A stretch of 59,945 nucleotides of DNA from JAWLBM01 sp041687675 (lineage in GTDB: Bacteria; Pseudomonadota; Alphaproteobacteria; Rhizobiales; Pleomorphomonadaceae). Each line of letters opens with the position of its first letter. The first letter of the stretch is position 1. Below, in pieces: positions 7,505 through 15,265 of the stretch. The position numbers were made by a program, and so were the translations under genes. The stretch is from NCBI GenBank assembly GCA_041687675.1, contig JAWLBM010000029.1:1-59945 (forward strand), in the 5' to 3' direction. Below the pieces are notes generated by a model, which saw only the letters and a list, made by a program, of their open reading frames with translations, searched no databases and was not told the origin of the DNA.

Positions 7505-8875
7505 ATGGTGACGCTCCACTGCCGGGAAGCGCTGCTCCCCTGGGGCTGGGCGGACGACGTGCGCCTGAAATTCGACGGGCCGTTGATCCTGTCCGTGGAG
7601 ACGGGCGTGCCGCCGCAGTCCGGCGACGAGCGGCACGGGGTGGCGCTGCCGGCGGTCGCCAACCTGCACAGCCACGCCTTCCAGCGGGCCATGGCCGGGC
7701 TCGCCGAGGTGCGCGGGCCCTCGCACGACAGCTTCTGGACCTGGCGCGAGACCATGTACCGCTTCGCCCTCGCCATGGAGCCGGACGAGGTCGAGGCGGT
7801 CGCGGCGCAGCTCTACGTGGAGATGCTCGAGGCCGGCTTCTGCCGGGTCGGCGAGTTCCACTACCTTCACCACGACCGCGACGGGCGGCCCTACGCGGAC
7901 CCCGCCGAACTCGCCGGCCGGATCGCGGCGGCCTCCGAAACCGCCGGGATCGGCCTCACCCTCCTGCCGGTCTTCTACGCCCACGCCGACTTCGCCGGCG
8001 CGCCGCCGACCGCCGGCCAGCGCCGCTTCGTCACCGGCCCGGACGGCTTCGCCGCCCTCCTCGAGGCGAGCCGGCGGGCGGTCTCCGGGCTCCCCGGCGC
8101 CGGCATCGGCGTCGCGCCGCACAGCCTGCGCGCGGTCACCTCGGACGAACTCGCCGCGATCCTGCCGCTCGCCCGGCCGGGCGAGCCGATCCACATCCAT
8201 GCCGCCGAGCAGGTGCGCGAGGTCGAGGCCTGCCTCGCCTGGTCCGGCCGCCGGCCGGTGGAGTGGCTTCTCGCCGAGGCCGGCGTCGACGCGCGCTGGT
8301 GCCTCATCCATGCAACCCACATGACTGCAGCGGAGACCGCCGGCCTCGCCGCGAGCGGCGCCACCGCGGGCCTCTGCCCGCTCACCGAGGCGAACCTCGG
8401 CGACGGGATCTTCGACGGCCGGGGCTTCCTCTCAGCCGGCGGACGTTTCGGGGTGGGTTCGGATTCGAACGTGCTCGTCGACCTCGCCGCGGAACTCCGC
8501 CAGCTCGAGACCTCGCAGCGCCTCGCGCTCCGCGAGCGCAACGTGCTGGCCCCCGGCGACGGCGCCTCCACCGGCAGGACCCTCTACGAGGCGGCGGTCG
8601 AGGGCGGCGCCCGGGCGCTCGGCGCCGCCGCCCCGGGCCTCGCCCCCGGCCGCCCCGCCGACGTGGTTACGCTCGACGCAGGTCACCCCGCCTTCGCCGC
8701 CCGCAGCCGCGACGGGCTCCTCGACGCCTTCGTCTTCGCCGCGCCGGGACGTGCGGTGGATTGCGTCTGGGTTGCAGGGCGAAAGCAGGTCGAAGGTGGC
8801 CGGCACATCGCCCGCGAGGCGGTCTCGGCCCGGTTCCGAATGGCGGTGGAAGGACTTGCGGCGCGCATCGGATGA
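7505..8875 (+). CDS. hutF: Formimidoylglutamate deiminase (HutF)
   Basis: A 456-residue amidohydrolase-superfamily enzyme that converts N-formimino-L-glutamate to N-formylglutamate and ammonia, feeding HutG. Motifs are ANLHSHAFQRAMAGL (metal-binding HxH with the HutF-specific AFQRAMAGL), HIHAAEQVREVEAC with the pathway-typical REPVEW-like RRPVEWLL, CLIHATHM and GVGSDSNV. I chose the ATG at 7505 because a GGGAGG ribosome-binding site lies about seven bases upstream and it gives MVTLHCREALLPWGW; the frame is open further back only across the operator. It is transcribed divergently from hutI and ends in front of an intrinsic terminator. Confidence 0.95.
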   Translation: MVTLHCREALLPWGWADDVRLKFDGPLILSVETGVPPQSGDERHGVALPAVANLHSHAFQRAMAGLAEVRGPSHDSFWTWRETMYRFALAMEPDEVEAVAAQLYVEMLEAGFCRVGEFHYLHHDRDGRPYADPAELAGRIAAASETAGIGLTLLPVFYAHADFAGAPPTAGQRRFVTGPDGFAALLEASRRAVSGLPGAGIGVAPHSLRAVTSDELAAILPLARPGEPIHIHAAEQVREVEACLAWSGRRPVEWLLAEAGVDARWCLIHATHMTAAETAGLAASGATAGLCPLTEANLGDGIFDGRGFLSAGGRFGVGSDSNVLVDLAAELRQLETSQRLALRERNVLAPGDGASTGRTLYEAAVEGGARALGAAAPGLAPGRPADVVTLDAGHPAFAARSRDGLLDAFVFAAPGRAVDCVWVAGRKQVEGGRHIAREAVSARFRMAVEGLAARIG

Positions 8876-8910
8876 TCTGCCATCGGGCGAACTCGCGTTC
8901 GTGCAAGTCC

Positions 8911-8932
8911 AGTCCTCCGAAGGATTTTTTTT
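8911..8932 (+). terminator. Intrinsic terminator of hutF
   Basis: A short hairpin (AGTCCT / AGGATT, one G-T pair, loop CCGA) runs directly into eight T residues, about 36 bases after the hutF stop. The stem is weak but the T-run is the longest seen in this GC-rich window. Confidence 0.5.
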
Positions 8933-9140
8933 GGATTCCAAATCGGTCCGGCTGGTGTACCGTGAGGTCAGGGAGGCAGGCGAGACCGGATCGAGGACGG
9001 TCGCCGCCGGGCGCCAGGGCGCGTCGGCGGAGGAAGGCTTGCGGTCAGAGGCAGGCCGCGCGATTCAACCGTCGATCGTCATGTTCCGGACTCATGCCGT
9101 GGTTAGCATCCGATGTCACGCCCGAGAAGAGGTGGCTCGA

Positions 9141-9356
9141 ATGAAGCGAGAACTCGACCTGGACGCCATGCTGCGGGAGCCGATCGTGCGCCTGATGATG
9201 GAGCGCGACGGAATCAGGGGCGGCGACGTCCGTCAGCTCTTCCAGAAGGTGAAGAGCGCACGCGCCGTGCAGGAGCGCGCCCGCGTGCGGGAGGAGGTGC
9301 CGGCCGGCATCCTCTTCGGCGACGCCGACAGGGGCCTCGAGGTCTCGGCGTCCTGA
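9141..9356 (+). CDS. Small hypothetical protein, 71 residues
   Basis: A short charged protein starting MKRELDLDAMLREPIVRLMM. It has a likely helical N-terminal half (LREPIVRLMMERDGIRGGDV) followed by a basic segment (LFQKVKSARAVQERARVREE). The start at 9141 is supported by a purine-rich GAGAAGAGG some 9-10 bases upstream; longer frames upstream run over the hutF terminator and lack a family look. Similar short proteins of unknown role occur in Hyphomicrobiales, from memory. A strong hairpin follows 21 bases after the stop. No function can be assigned. Confidence 0.6.
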   Translation: MKRELDLDAMLREPIVRLMMERDGIRGGDVRQLFQKVKSARAVQERARVREEVPAGILFGDADRGLEVSAS

Positions 9357-9377
9357 CGACCCGATTTCCATCGACAA

Positions 9378-9414
9378 CGAAGACCCCGGCGCCCGGCGGA
9401 CGCCGGGGTCTTCG
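9378..9414. terminator. 14-bp perfect hairpin after the 71-residue gene
   Basis: The arms CGAAGACCCCGGCG and CGCCGGGGTCTTCG are exact complements with a nine-base loop. It starts 21 bases past the stop. There is only a weak T-tract after it (ATTCC), so it may act as a terminator or as an mRNA-stabilising structure. Confidence 0.5.
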
Positions 9415-9495
9415 ATTCCGGGGCGCGCCGCGGAACCATTCGGCACCCGATCCATTGCCCGAGGGGACGACCACCCCTCTGGAAAGGACCCGACC

Positions 9496-9816
9496 ATGGC
9501 CGGACGCGACGACAGACCGCCGGGCGAGAAGAGCCGCTACGCCAACCAGCGCGACGTCAGCAGGGGCGACGAGGAACTGATCCACGCCCGCCGCCATGAC
9601 GCCGGGCCGGAGCCGGAGGACCGCGTCCCCGGCACGCTCGAGGACGACGAGGACATCTACAGGGACGTGGAGGCGAGGCCGGCGTCGGAGGTGACCGCCC
9701 GCTCGGAGACCTCCGGTTCCGAGGAGACCGAGGACGGCCTCGACGCCACCGAGGAGGCCGTTCGCCAGCAGGCCGAGGACCGGGCGCTCGGCGACGACCG
9801 CGGCTTCCGCCGCTGA
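9496..9816 (+). CDS. Small acidic hydrophilic hypothetical protein
   Basis: A 106-residue protein with almost no hydrophobic core, very rich in Glu, Asp and Arg (for example LEDDEDIYRDVEARPASEV and EETEDGLDATEEAVRQQAED). It has no signal peptide or membrane segment and is probably intrinsically disordered. The ATG at 9496 is preceded by GGAAAGGA at 9481-9488, a good ribosome-binding site, and by a small hairpin at 9461-9479. I do not recognise a family. Such proteins are sometimes stress-related in Alphaproteobacteria, but nothing here shows that directly. Confidence 0.6.
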   Translation: MAGRDDRPPGEKSRYANQRDVSRGDEELIHARRHDAGPEPEDRVPGTLEDDEDIYRDVEARPASEVTARSETSGSEETEDGLDATEEAVRQQAEDRALGDDRGFRR

Positions 9817-9840
9817 ACCGGCGGGATCGAAGCGACCCGG

Positions 9841-9865
9841 CGGCGCCCGCCCAAGGCGGACGCCG
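9841..9865. terminator. Candidate bidirectional terminator hairpin
   Basis: Arms of 11 bases (CGGCGCCCGCC and GGCGGACGCCG, one mismatch) with a three-base loop lie between the convergent 106-residue gene and the heptose operon end. There is no T-run, so this is a structural suggestion only. Confidence 0.35.
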
Positions 9866-9876
9866 CTCCCGGGCGG

Positions 9877-11208
9877 TCAGGCCACGGCGTCGAGGTCGGT
9901 GACCGCGGAGCCGAAGAAGTGGCGCTCCTGCTCGGCGCGAAGCTGGTCGCAATATCGGCCGGCGGGCAGTTCGACATCGTCGTAGGTCAGCACGGCGTCC
10001 TTGGCGACCGGCCGCTTCAGCCGGCAGCCCTCGGCAAGCCCCATCGGCAGGAGCCGCTCACGCCGGGTGACATCGGCGTTCTCGGCGAGCCCGTAGGTCA
10101 TGTAGTGGCCGATGCCGTCGATCACCGCGCCCGGGGTAAGATCGGTCTTGGCGGTCGCGACCACCTCCACGGTGGGCGCGCCGGCGGGCGCGATCACCGC
10201 ATCCTTGAACAGGACGGCGCGGGCGACCGTGCTCGGCACCTCGAAATGGCAGAGGTGGTAGGGCCAGTAGAAGCAGTAGAGCGGCCCCTGCCCCAGCTTG
10301 TAGAGCTCCAGGTAGTGCTTCTCGACCGGGTCCTCGGTGGTTCCGAGCACGAAGATGCCCGGCGCGGGCATGGCGCCGACGACGTAGTCGACGATGCCGG
10401 GACCCTCGAGCAGGTCCTCGAGCGGATACCAGTCCACCGCGCCCTGGATCGGCGTGCCGGTCTCGACCGTCGGGCCGTGCATGCCGCGCTTGGCCACCCG
10501 CATGCCGGTGGCGTTGGCCACGATCGCGTTCTCGAACGAGATCTTCGAGCCGTCGGCGAAGGAGGTCACCATCGGCGCCTTCATGCCCCAGCGCCTGGCG
10601 AAGCCCTCCTGGGTGGTGGGATTGCGGTAGGGGTCGTGCAGGCCCTTGATGTTGCCGCACATCACCGGCCGGACGCCGAGCCCCTTCACCCAGCGGTAGA
10701 GGTTCATCATCACGCCGGGCTGGTCGCCCTCGGTGTTGGTGAGGACGACCCCGGCGCGGTCGGCGTGGACCTTGAGGATCGGGCCGATGGTGCCGTCCAG
10801 CTCCGCGTTCATCATGGCGACGTGCTTGCCGTTGCGGATCGCGCGCATCACCACGTGGGCGGAGAACTCGATGGCGCCGGTCACCTCGACGATGATGTCG
10901 ATCGGCCCCGCGTCGCACAAAAGCATCGGATCGTCCGTGACCGCCCGCTTGCCGCGGGACACGGCCTCCTCAAGCGCCGGGACGCTCGACACCTCGACAA
11001 CGTCGTCCGGAGCGGCGCCGGCGTCGATGTAGGCCTTGCGGGCGCCCTCCACGTGCCGGTTCGAGATGGCGACCAGCTCCATGCCGGGCACGTAGCGCAG
11101 CATCTGCAACGCGATGCCGCGGGCCATGAACCCCGCTCCCACCATGCCGACCCGGATCGGCCGGTTCTCGGCCTCGAGCCGCTTCAGTTCGTTGTCGACG
11201 ATGAACAT
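9877..11208 (-). CDS. DXR-like (DRL) NAD(P)-dependent oxidoreductase with SAF domain
   Basis: A 443-residue protein with an N-terminal Rossmann fold (IRVGMVGAGFMARGIALQ, residues about 18-35), a homoserine-dehydrogenase-like middle (VEVTGAIEFSAHV, NAELDGTIGP, TNTEGDQPGVMMNLYRWV) and a C-terminal SAF-like region (RRERLLPMGLAEGCRLKRPV). This architecture is that of the DRL family. One member, from Brucella, was reported to make methylerythritol phosphate from deoxyxylulose phosphate in place of DXR; most members have no assigned role. It is the last gene of the heptose operon, 21 bases after the RmlC-like gene. It may therefore reduce or rearrange a heptose intermediate, or it may supply isoprenoid precursor; the sequence cannot decide. 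Confidence 0.75.
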   Translation of the reverse strand: MFIVDNELKRLEAENRPIRVGMVGAGFMARGIALQMLRYVPGMELVAISNRHVEGARKAYIDAGAAPDDVVEVSSVPALEEAVSRGKRAVTDDPMLLCDAGPIDIIVEVTGAIEFSAHVVMRAIRNGKHVAMMNAELDGTIGPILKVHADRAGVVLTNTEGDQPGVMMNLYRWVKGLGVRPVMCGNIKGLHDPYRNPTTQEGFARRWGMKAPMVTSFADGSKISFENAIVANATGMRVAKRGMHGPTVETGTPIQGAVDWYPLEDLLEGPGIVDYVVGAMPAPGIFVLGTTEDPVEKHYLELYKLGQGPLYCFYWPYHLCHFEVPSTVARAVLFKDAVIAPAGAPTVEVVATAKTDLTPGAVIDGIGHYMTYGLAENADVTRRERLLPMGLAEGCRLKRPVAKDAVLTYDDVELPAGRYCDQLRAEQERHFFGSAVTDLDAVA

Positions 11209-11229
11209 GATGATCGGAACCCTCGTCGG

Positions 11230-11763
11230 TCAGTCGGTGAAATCGGGCCAGCTCGCGTCCTTCTCGGAGATCACCGCCGGCCGCTCCACCGGCCAGGGGA
11301 TCCCGAACGCCGGATCGTTCCAGCGGATGCCGCGCTCGGCCACGGGGGCGTAGAACTCGGAGACGAGGTAGGTGACCTCGGTCTCGTCCTCCAGCGTCAG
11401 GAAGGCGTTGGCGCAGCCCTTCGGAACCAGCAGCATCTTCTGGTTCTCGCGGCTGAGCTCGATGGTGATGAACTTGCGGTAGGTGGGCGAGCCCTCGCGC
11501 AGGTCGATCATGACGTCGAACACCCGGCCGCGGATGCAGCGCAGCAGCTTGTCCTCGCCGTGCGGGGCCAGCTGGTAGTGGAAGCCGCGCAGCGTATGGG
11601 CCTTGCGGTTGTAGGAGATGTTCATCTGCACGACTCGGTCGGGCAGGCCGTGCTCGGCGAACTCGCGGGCGCACCAGCCGCGCGCGAAGAAGCCGCGCTC
11701 GTCCTCGAACTTCTGCAGCTCCACGACGGCGGAGCCAGGGATCTCGGTCTTGCTGAAGATCAT
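11230..11763 (-). CDS. RmlC-like dTDP-4-dehydrorhamnose 3,5-epimerase family protein
   Basis: A 177-residue cupin of the RmlC family, which epimerises C3 and/or C5 of 4-keto sugar nucleotides. The catalytic base His is at position 62 (LRGFHYQ), Lys72 follows (EDKLLR), the acid Tyr region is TYLVSEFYAP (Y132, Y138), and Asp150 is in IRWNDP. The usual AHGF after the proline is replaced by CANAF (residues 117-121), so the second His of canonical RmlC is Asn119. No rmlA, rmlB or rmlD is nearby, and the neighbours make GDP-heptose, so the substrate is more likely a GDP-4-keto-heptose than dTDP-hexose. It could act on only one carbon. Confidence 0.85.
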   Translation of the reverse strand: MIFSKTEIPGSAVVELQKFEDERGFFARGWCAREFAEHGLPDRVVQMNISYNRKAHTLRGFHYQLAPHGEDKLLRCIRGRVFDVMIDLREGSPTYRKFITIELSRENQKMLLVPKGCANAFLTLEDETEVTYLVSEFYAPVAERGIRWNDPAFGIPWPVERPAVISEKDASWPDFTD

Positions 11764-11832
11764 GGAGGCGTCACTCTGGAAGGTGGTCGGGCGACCGGGC
11801 GGCCCGGACTGCGGGCCGCCGGCCGCGATATG

Positions 11833-12906
11833 TCAGTGTTGGACCGGATAGAGCACCTGCGAGCCGTGCACCTCGTACTGGATCGGCACATGACGCAGGT
11901 GCGCGAGCGCGCTGCGGACCGCCTCGCGGCGCTCCGGCTTGACGACGAACATCAGGAAGCCGCCGCCGCCAGCGCCGCAGAGCTTGCCGCCCTCCGCGCC
12001 CGCCGCCCGGGCGAGGTCGTAGTTCTGGTTGATCTCCTGGTTGCTGACCGCCGAGGCGAGGCTGCGCTTCATCTCCCAGCCGCGGTGCAGCACGGAACCG
12101 AAGGCCTCCACGTCCATGGTCGGCTCCGAGAAGATCTTCTGCATCTCCAGCGTGTCGCCGCGCATGGCGATGAGGGTGTCGTACTTGGAGACGGTGTTGG
12201 CCTTCTGCTCGACCAGGATCGAACTCGCCGGCCGCTGGTGCGAGGTCCAGAACATCATGATGTTGTCGAAGAGCCGGTCGACGCTGCCGTTGTGGACGCG
12301 CTGCGGCTCCACGGTCACCGCCCCGCCGGGAAGGAAGCGGAACAGGTTGAGGCCGCCGAAGGCCGCCGCATACTGGTCCTGCTTGCCGATCGGTTCCTTC
12401 AGCACCTCGATCTCGATGTGGCAGGCCTCCTCGGCCAGCTGGCTGGCGGTCACCCGCTCGCCGCGGTAGGCGTGCAGGGCGTTCAGCAGGCCCACCGCGA
12501 AGGTGCTCGAGCCGCCCATCCCGGTCGACGCCGGAAGGTCGCCGACCGTGGAGATGTAGATCGGCGGCTCGATGTTGAGGAAGCGCAGGCACTCGCGGGC
12601 GATGTTGTTCTTGATCTCGTCGACCGCGTTGACCTGCTCGGTCTGCGAGTAGTTGACACGGATTGGCTCGTTGAAGATCTCGCTGTGCCGCTTCACCGTC
12701 ACGTAGACGTACTTGTCCACGGTGGCGCTGAACACGGCGCCGAAGTCGCGCTCGTAGAAATCGGGCAGGTCGGTCCCGCCGCCGGCGAAGCTCACGCGGA
12801 GCGGCGTGCGGGTCATCACGACGGCGGGCCGCCGGCGCACGGCGTAGCCGGTCAGCGACGGTGCGGCGAGACCGGTGGCCTCGGGTCGTTCGGTCATGGT
12901 CAGCAT
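11833..12906 (-). CDS. hddA: GHMP kinase, HddA-like D-glycero-D-manno-heptose 7-phosphate kinase
   Basis: A 357-residue GHMP-superfamily kinase. The substrate-side motif TRTPLRVSFAGGGTDLPDF, the ATP-binding LPASTGMGGSSTFAVGLLNA and the C-terminal GAEGGKLCGAGGGGFLMFVV are all present and typical of HddA, which phosphorylates C1 of heptose 7-phosphate. Together with GmhA and the HddC-GmhB fusion upstream it completes the route to GDP-D-glycero-alpha-D-manno-heptose. The ATG at 12906 is 30 bases after the SDR stop; a second in-frame ATG nearby (MTERPEAT) is also possible. Kinases for fucose or other sugars share the fold, but the neighbours favour heptose. Confidence 0.88.
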   Translation of the reverse strand: MLTMTERPEATGLAAPSLTGYAVRRRPAVVMTRTPLRVSFAGGGTDLPDFYERDFGAVFSATVDKYVYVTVKRHSEIFNEPIRVNYSQTEQVNAVDEIKNNIARECLRFLNIEPPIYISTVGDLPASTGMGGSSTFAVGLLNALHAYRGERVTASQLAEEACHIEIEVLKEPIGKQDQYAAAFGGLNLFRFLPGGAVTVEPQRVHNGSVDRLFDNIMMFWTSHQRPASSILVEQKANTVSKYDTLIAMRGDTLEMQKIFSEPTMDVEAFGSVLHRGWEMKRSLASAVSNQEINQNYDLARAAGAEGGKLCGAGGGGFLMFVVKPERREAVRSALAHLRHVPIQYEVHGSQVLYPVQH

Positions 12907-12936
12907 GTCGTCAGGCTCCCTGCCCCGGTCTCGTCC

Positions 12937-13992
12937 TCAGGCGGCTCCGCGGTCCTCGCGGCGCCAGTGCAGGCCGTCGTCGATCGCGCCGGACTGGAGG
13001 AGGTGGTTCAGCCACCGCAGGCGGGTGAACCGCTTGTCGGTGAAGTCCTCGTGGGTGAGGCCGACGCTCCGGAAGGCCTCGTAGAGCTCGGCCGCGCCCT
13101 TGCGGGCGTTCCAGCGGAACTCGAAGTCGGGGAAGGTGCGCGCGAACTTGGAGAAGTCCGCCTTGTAGGTCCGCTGGTCGGCGCCGGGCTGCGGCTTCAT
13201 CACCAGTTCGGCCCCCGGAACCGTCTCGACGGCGATCTGCGCGATCTCCCTGACCTGCTTGTTGAGGTCCTCGCAGCCCATGTTGAAGGCCTCGTTGTGG
13301 ACATCGGCGAGCGGGGCCTCGAGCACCAGCAGGAAGTAGCGGGCGACGTCCTGGACGTGGACGACCGGCCGCCAGGGCGTGCCGTCGGAGTGGACCTCGA
13401 CCTTTCCGGTGGTGAACGCGCTGCCCATGAAGTTGTTCAGCACGGTGTCGAAGCGCATCCGCGGCGACAGGCCGTAGACCGTCCCGTTGCGGCAGTAGAC
13501 CGGCGAGAAGCCATCGCCGGCGAGGGCCTGCAGGGCCTCCTCGGCAATGACCTTGGAGCGGGCGTATTCGGTCTGCGGCGCGAGCGGCGAGGTCTCGTCG
13601 ACAACGGAGGCCTCGGACATGCCGTACATGATGCAGGACGAGGAGAACAGGAACCGGCGGACGCCGGCGGCCTTGGCCAGTTCGGCGAGCCGGACCGAGC
13701 CCTCGGCGTTGATCTCGCGCGTCCAGCGCTCGTTGAGATTGCCGATCGGATCGTTGGACAACGCGGCGAGGTGGACCACCGCGTCGAAGCCGGCGAGGTC
13801 CGCGGGCACGATGTCGCGGAGGTCCTTGATGATCTCGGGCACGGCAGGGCTTTCGGCGCCCAGGGTGCAATCGCGGAAGTAGTTGCAGTCGAGACCGACC
13901 ACGTCCCAGCCCGCGCGGGTCAGCACGGGGGTCATGACGGAACCGATGTAGCCGGTATGGCCGGTGACGAGAACGCGCTTGGAGTCAGTCAT
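12937..13992 (-). CDS. NAD-dependent epimerase/dehydratase (SDR) of the heptose operon
   Basis: A 351-residue extended short-chain dehydrogenase. The cofactor motif is VLVTGHTGYIG (residues 7-17), the catalytic serine region is FLFSSSCIMYG, and the YxxxK pair is in EYARSKV. Extended SDRs of this kind epimerise, dehydrate or reduce nucleotide sugars. The gene overlaps the HddC-GmhB stop by eight bases and precedes hddA by 30, so it belongs to the same transcript. The likely substrate is GDP-heptose or a keto derivative. Whether it is a 4,6-dehydratase or an epimerase cannot be read from the motifs. Confidence 0.8.
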   Translation of the reverse strand: MTDSKRVLVTGHTGYIGSVMTPVLTRAGWDVVGLDCNYFRDCTLGAESPAVPEIIKDLRDIVPADLAGFDAVVHLAALSNDPIGNLNERWTREINAEGSVRLAELAKAAGVRRFLFSSSCIMYGMSEASVVDETSPLAPQTEYARSKVIAEEALQALAGDGFSPVYCRNGTVYGLSPRMRFDTVLNNFMGSAFTTGKVEVHSDGTPWRPVVHVQDVARYFLLVLEAPLADVHNEAFNMGCEDLNKQVREIAQIAVETVPGAELVMKPQPGADQRTYKADFSKFARTFPDFEFRWNARKGAAELYEAFRSVGLTHEDFTDKRFTRLRWLNHLLQSGAIDDGLHWRREDRGAA

Positions 13993-15265
13993 TGTCGGAT
14001 ACGCTCTGGTGCTTGAGAAGTTGGTGGACGATGTCGAGCAGGGAACGGTCCTCGGTGACCTGGAAGAAGGGGCACTCTGCCGCGTCCGCGGCGATCCCGT
14101 CCCGGTCGTCGTCGCCGATGAACGGCGTCCGGGTGAGGTCGAGGTCGAAATCCCGCTGGGCGGCGAAGAGCATGCCGGGACTGGGCTTGCGGCAGGCGCA
14201 GCCTTCGTCCCAGTCGTGCGGGCAATGGTAGATGGCGTCGATGCGGCCGCCGGCCGCCTCCACGTCCTGCTTCATCCGCTCGTGGAGGGCGGCGAGGTCG
14301 TTCTCCGTCATGGCGCCGCGAGCGATACCCGCCTGGTTGGAGACCAGGATGATGCGATATCCCGCGCCCGTCAGCAGCGCCAGCGCCTCCCGGGCGCCGG
14401 GCAGCCACTCCCATTCGGCCCAGTTGCGGACGTAGTGGGCCCGCGGGGCCTTGCGGTTCAGCACCCCGTCGCGGTCGACGAGCACGGTCTTCTGCCGGGC
14501 GAGGAAGCGCTCGGTGACCGGCAGCCGGTTCAGCGACCCGCAGCTGTAGTAGCGGTGCCCGGTGACGTTGGCGGCGAGCCGCCGCTCGGCCGCGAGCGGC
14601 ACGTAGATCGCCTCCTCGAACAGCATGTCCTCGGCGGGAAGGTGCTCGAGCGCGAGGTCGGTGATCACGGCGTAGGAGAGTTCGACGCCCTTGAGGTTCG
14701 GGGCGGTGCGGCTGCGGTCGAACACCGCCACGGTGCCGTCCGGCTCGACCACGACGTTGTCGCGCGACAGACCGTCGTCGTTGGCATAGACGGTGATCAT
14801 CGCGGGCTTGCCGGCGGCTGAGAAGCGGCTCCACAGCCGGTCCATCCGGAACGGCAGGTAGTTGTCGCAGTAGAGCAACAGGAAGCAGGGATCGAGCAGG
14901 TGGCGGGCGTTGGCGACCCGGCTGGCGGTCAGGTCGTCCGGGCCGGTGACGGAGTACACGATCTCGACGCCGAACCGGCTGCCGTCGCCGAAGTGGTCGA
15001 TGACCACCTGCGGCAGGTAGCCGAGCAGCAGCACGATCCGCTCGAAGCCCTCGGCGCGCAGCTGCTCGACCTGGTACTCCAGGAACGGCCGCCCGAGCAC
15101 GGGGACCATCGGCTTCGGCCGGTCGAGCGTGATCGGCTGCATCCGTGTGCCGCGGCCGCCGGCCAGGATCACCGCCTGGCGGGGGCGCACGTAGGTGCGT
15201 CCCTCGACCGAGGCGACGGGATCGGCGGCCATGAGATCCGACGGCCGTTTCAGACCGAGGGTCAT
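13985..15265 (-). CDS. Fused heptose-1-phosphate nucleotidyltransferase (HddC) and heptose-bisphosphate phosphatase (GmhB)
   Basis: A 426-residue two-domain protein. Residues about 29-255 are a sugar-phosphate nucleotidyltransferase with AVILAGGRGTRMQPITLDRP followed by KPMVPVLGRP, as in HddC. Residues about 258-420 are a GmhB-type HAD phosphatase with nucleophile motif VLVDRDGVLN (D264, D266), LVSNQAGIARG, the zinc loop CPHDWDEGCAC (C348, H350, C356, C358), RKPSPGML and FIGDDDRD. The two activities, removal of the 7-phosphate and transfer to GTP, are consecutive in GDP-heptose synthesis and are usually separate proteins. The ATG at 15265 overlaps the gmhA stop by one base (TGATG). There is no frameshift or stop between domains. 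Confidence 0.9.
   Translation of the reverse strand: MTLGLKRPSDLMAADPVASVEGRTYVRPRQAVILAGGRGTRMQPITLDRPKPMVPVLGRPFLEYQVEQLRAEGFERIVLLLGYLPQVVIDHFGDGSRFGVEIVYSVTGPDDLTASRVANARHLLDPCFLLLYCDNYLPFRMDRLWSRFSAAGKPAMITVYANDDGLSRDNVVVEPDGTVAVFDRSRTAPNLKGVELSYAVITDLALEHLPAEDMLFEEAIYVPLAAERRLAANVTGHRYYSCGSLNRLPVTERFLARQKTVLVDRDGVLNRKAPRAHYVRNWAEWEWLPGAREALALLTGAGYRIILVSNQAGIARGAMTENDLAALHERMKQDVEAAGGRIDAIYHCPHDWDEGCACRKPSPGMLFAAQRDFDLDLTRTPFIGDDDRDGIAADAAECPFFQVTEDRSLLDIVHQLLKHQSVSDND

Noticed and set aside
9877..11208. Homoserine dehydrogenase for amino-acid synthesis
   Set aside because: The fold is related, but the SAF-like C-terminus and the heptose operon context fit the DRL family better; no threonine-pathway neighbours.
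11230..11763. Classical rhamnose operon (rmlC)
   Set aside because: rmlA, rmlB and rmlD are absent, and the surrounding genes are for heptose.
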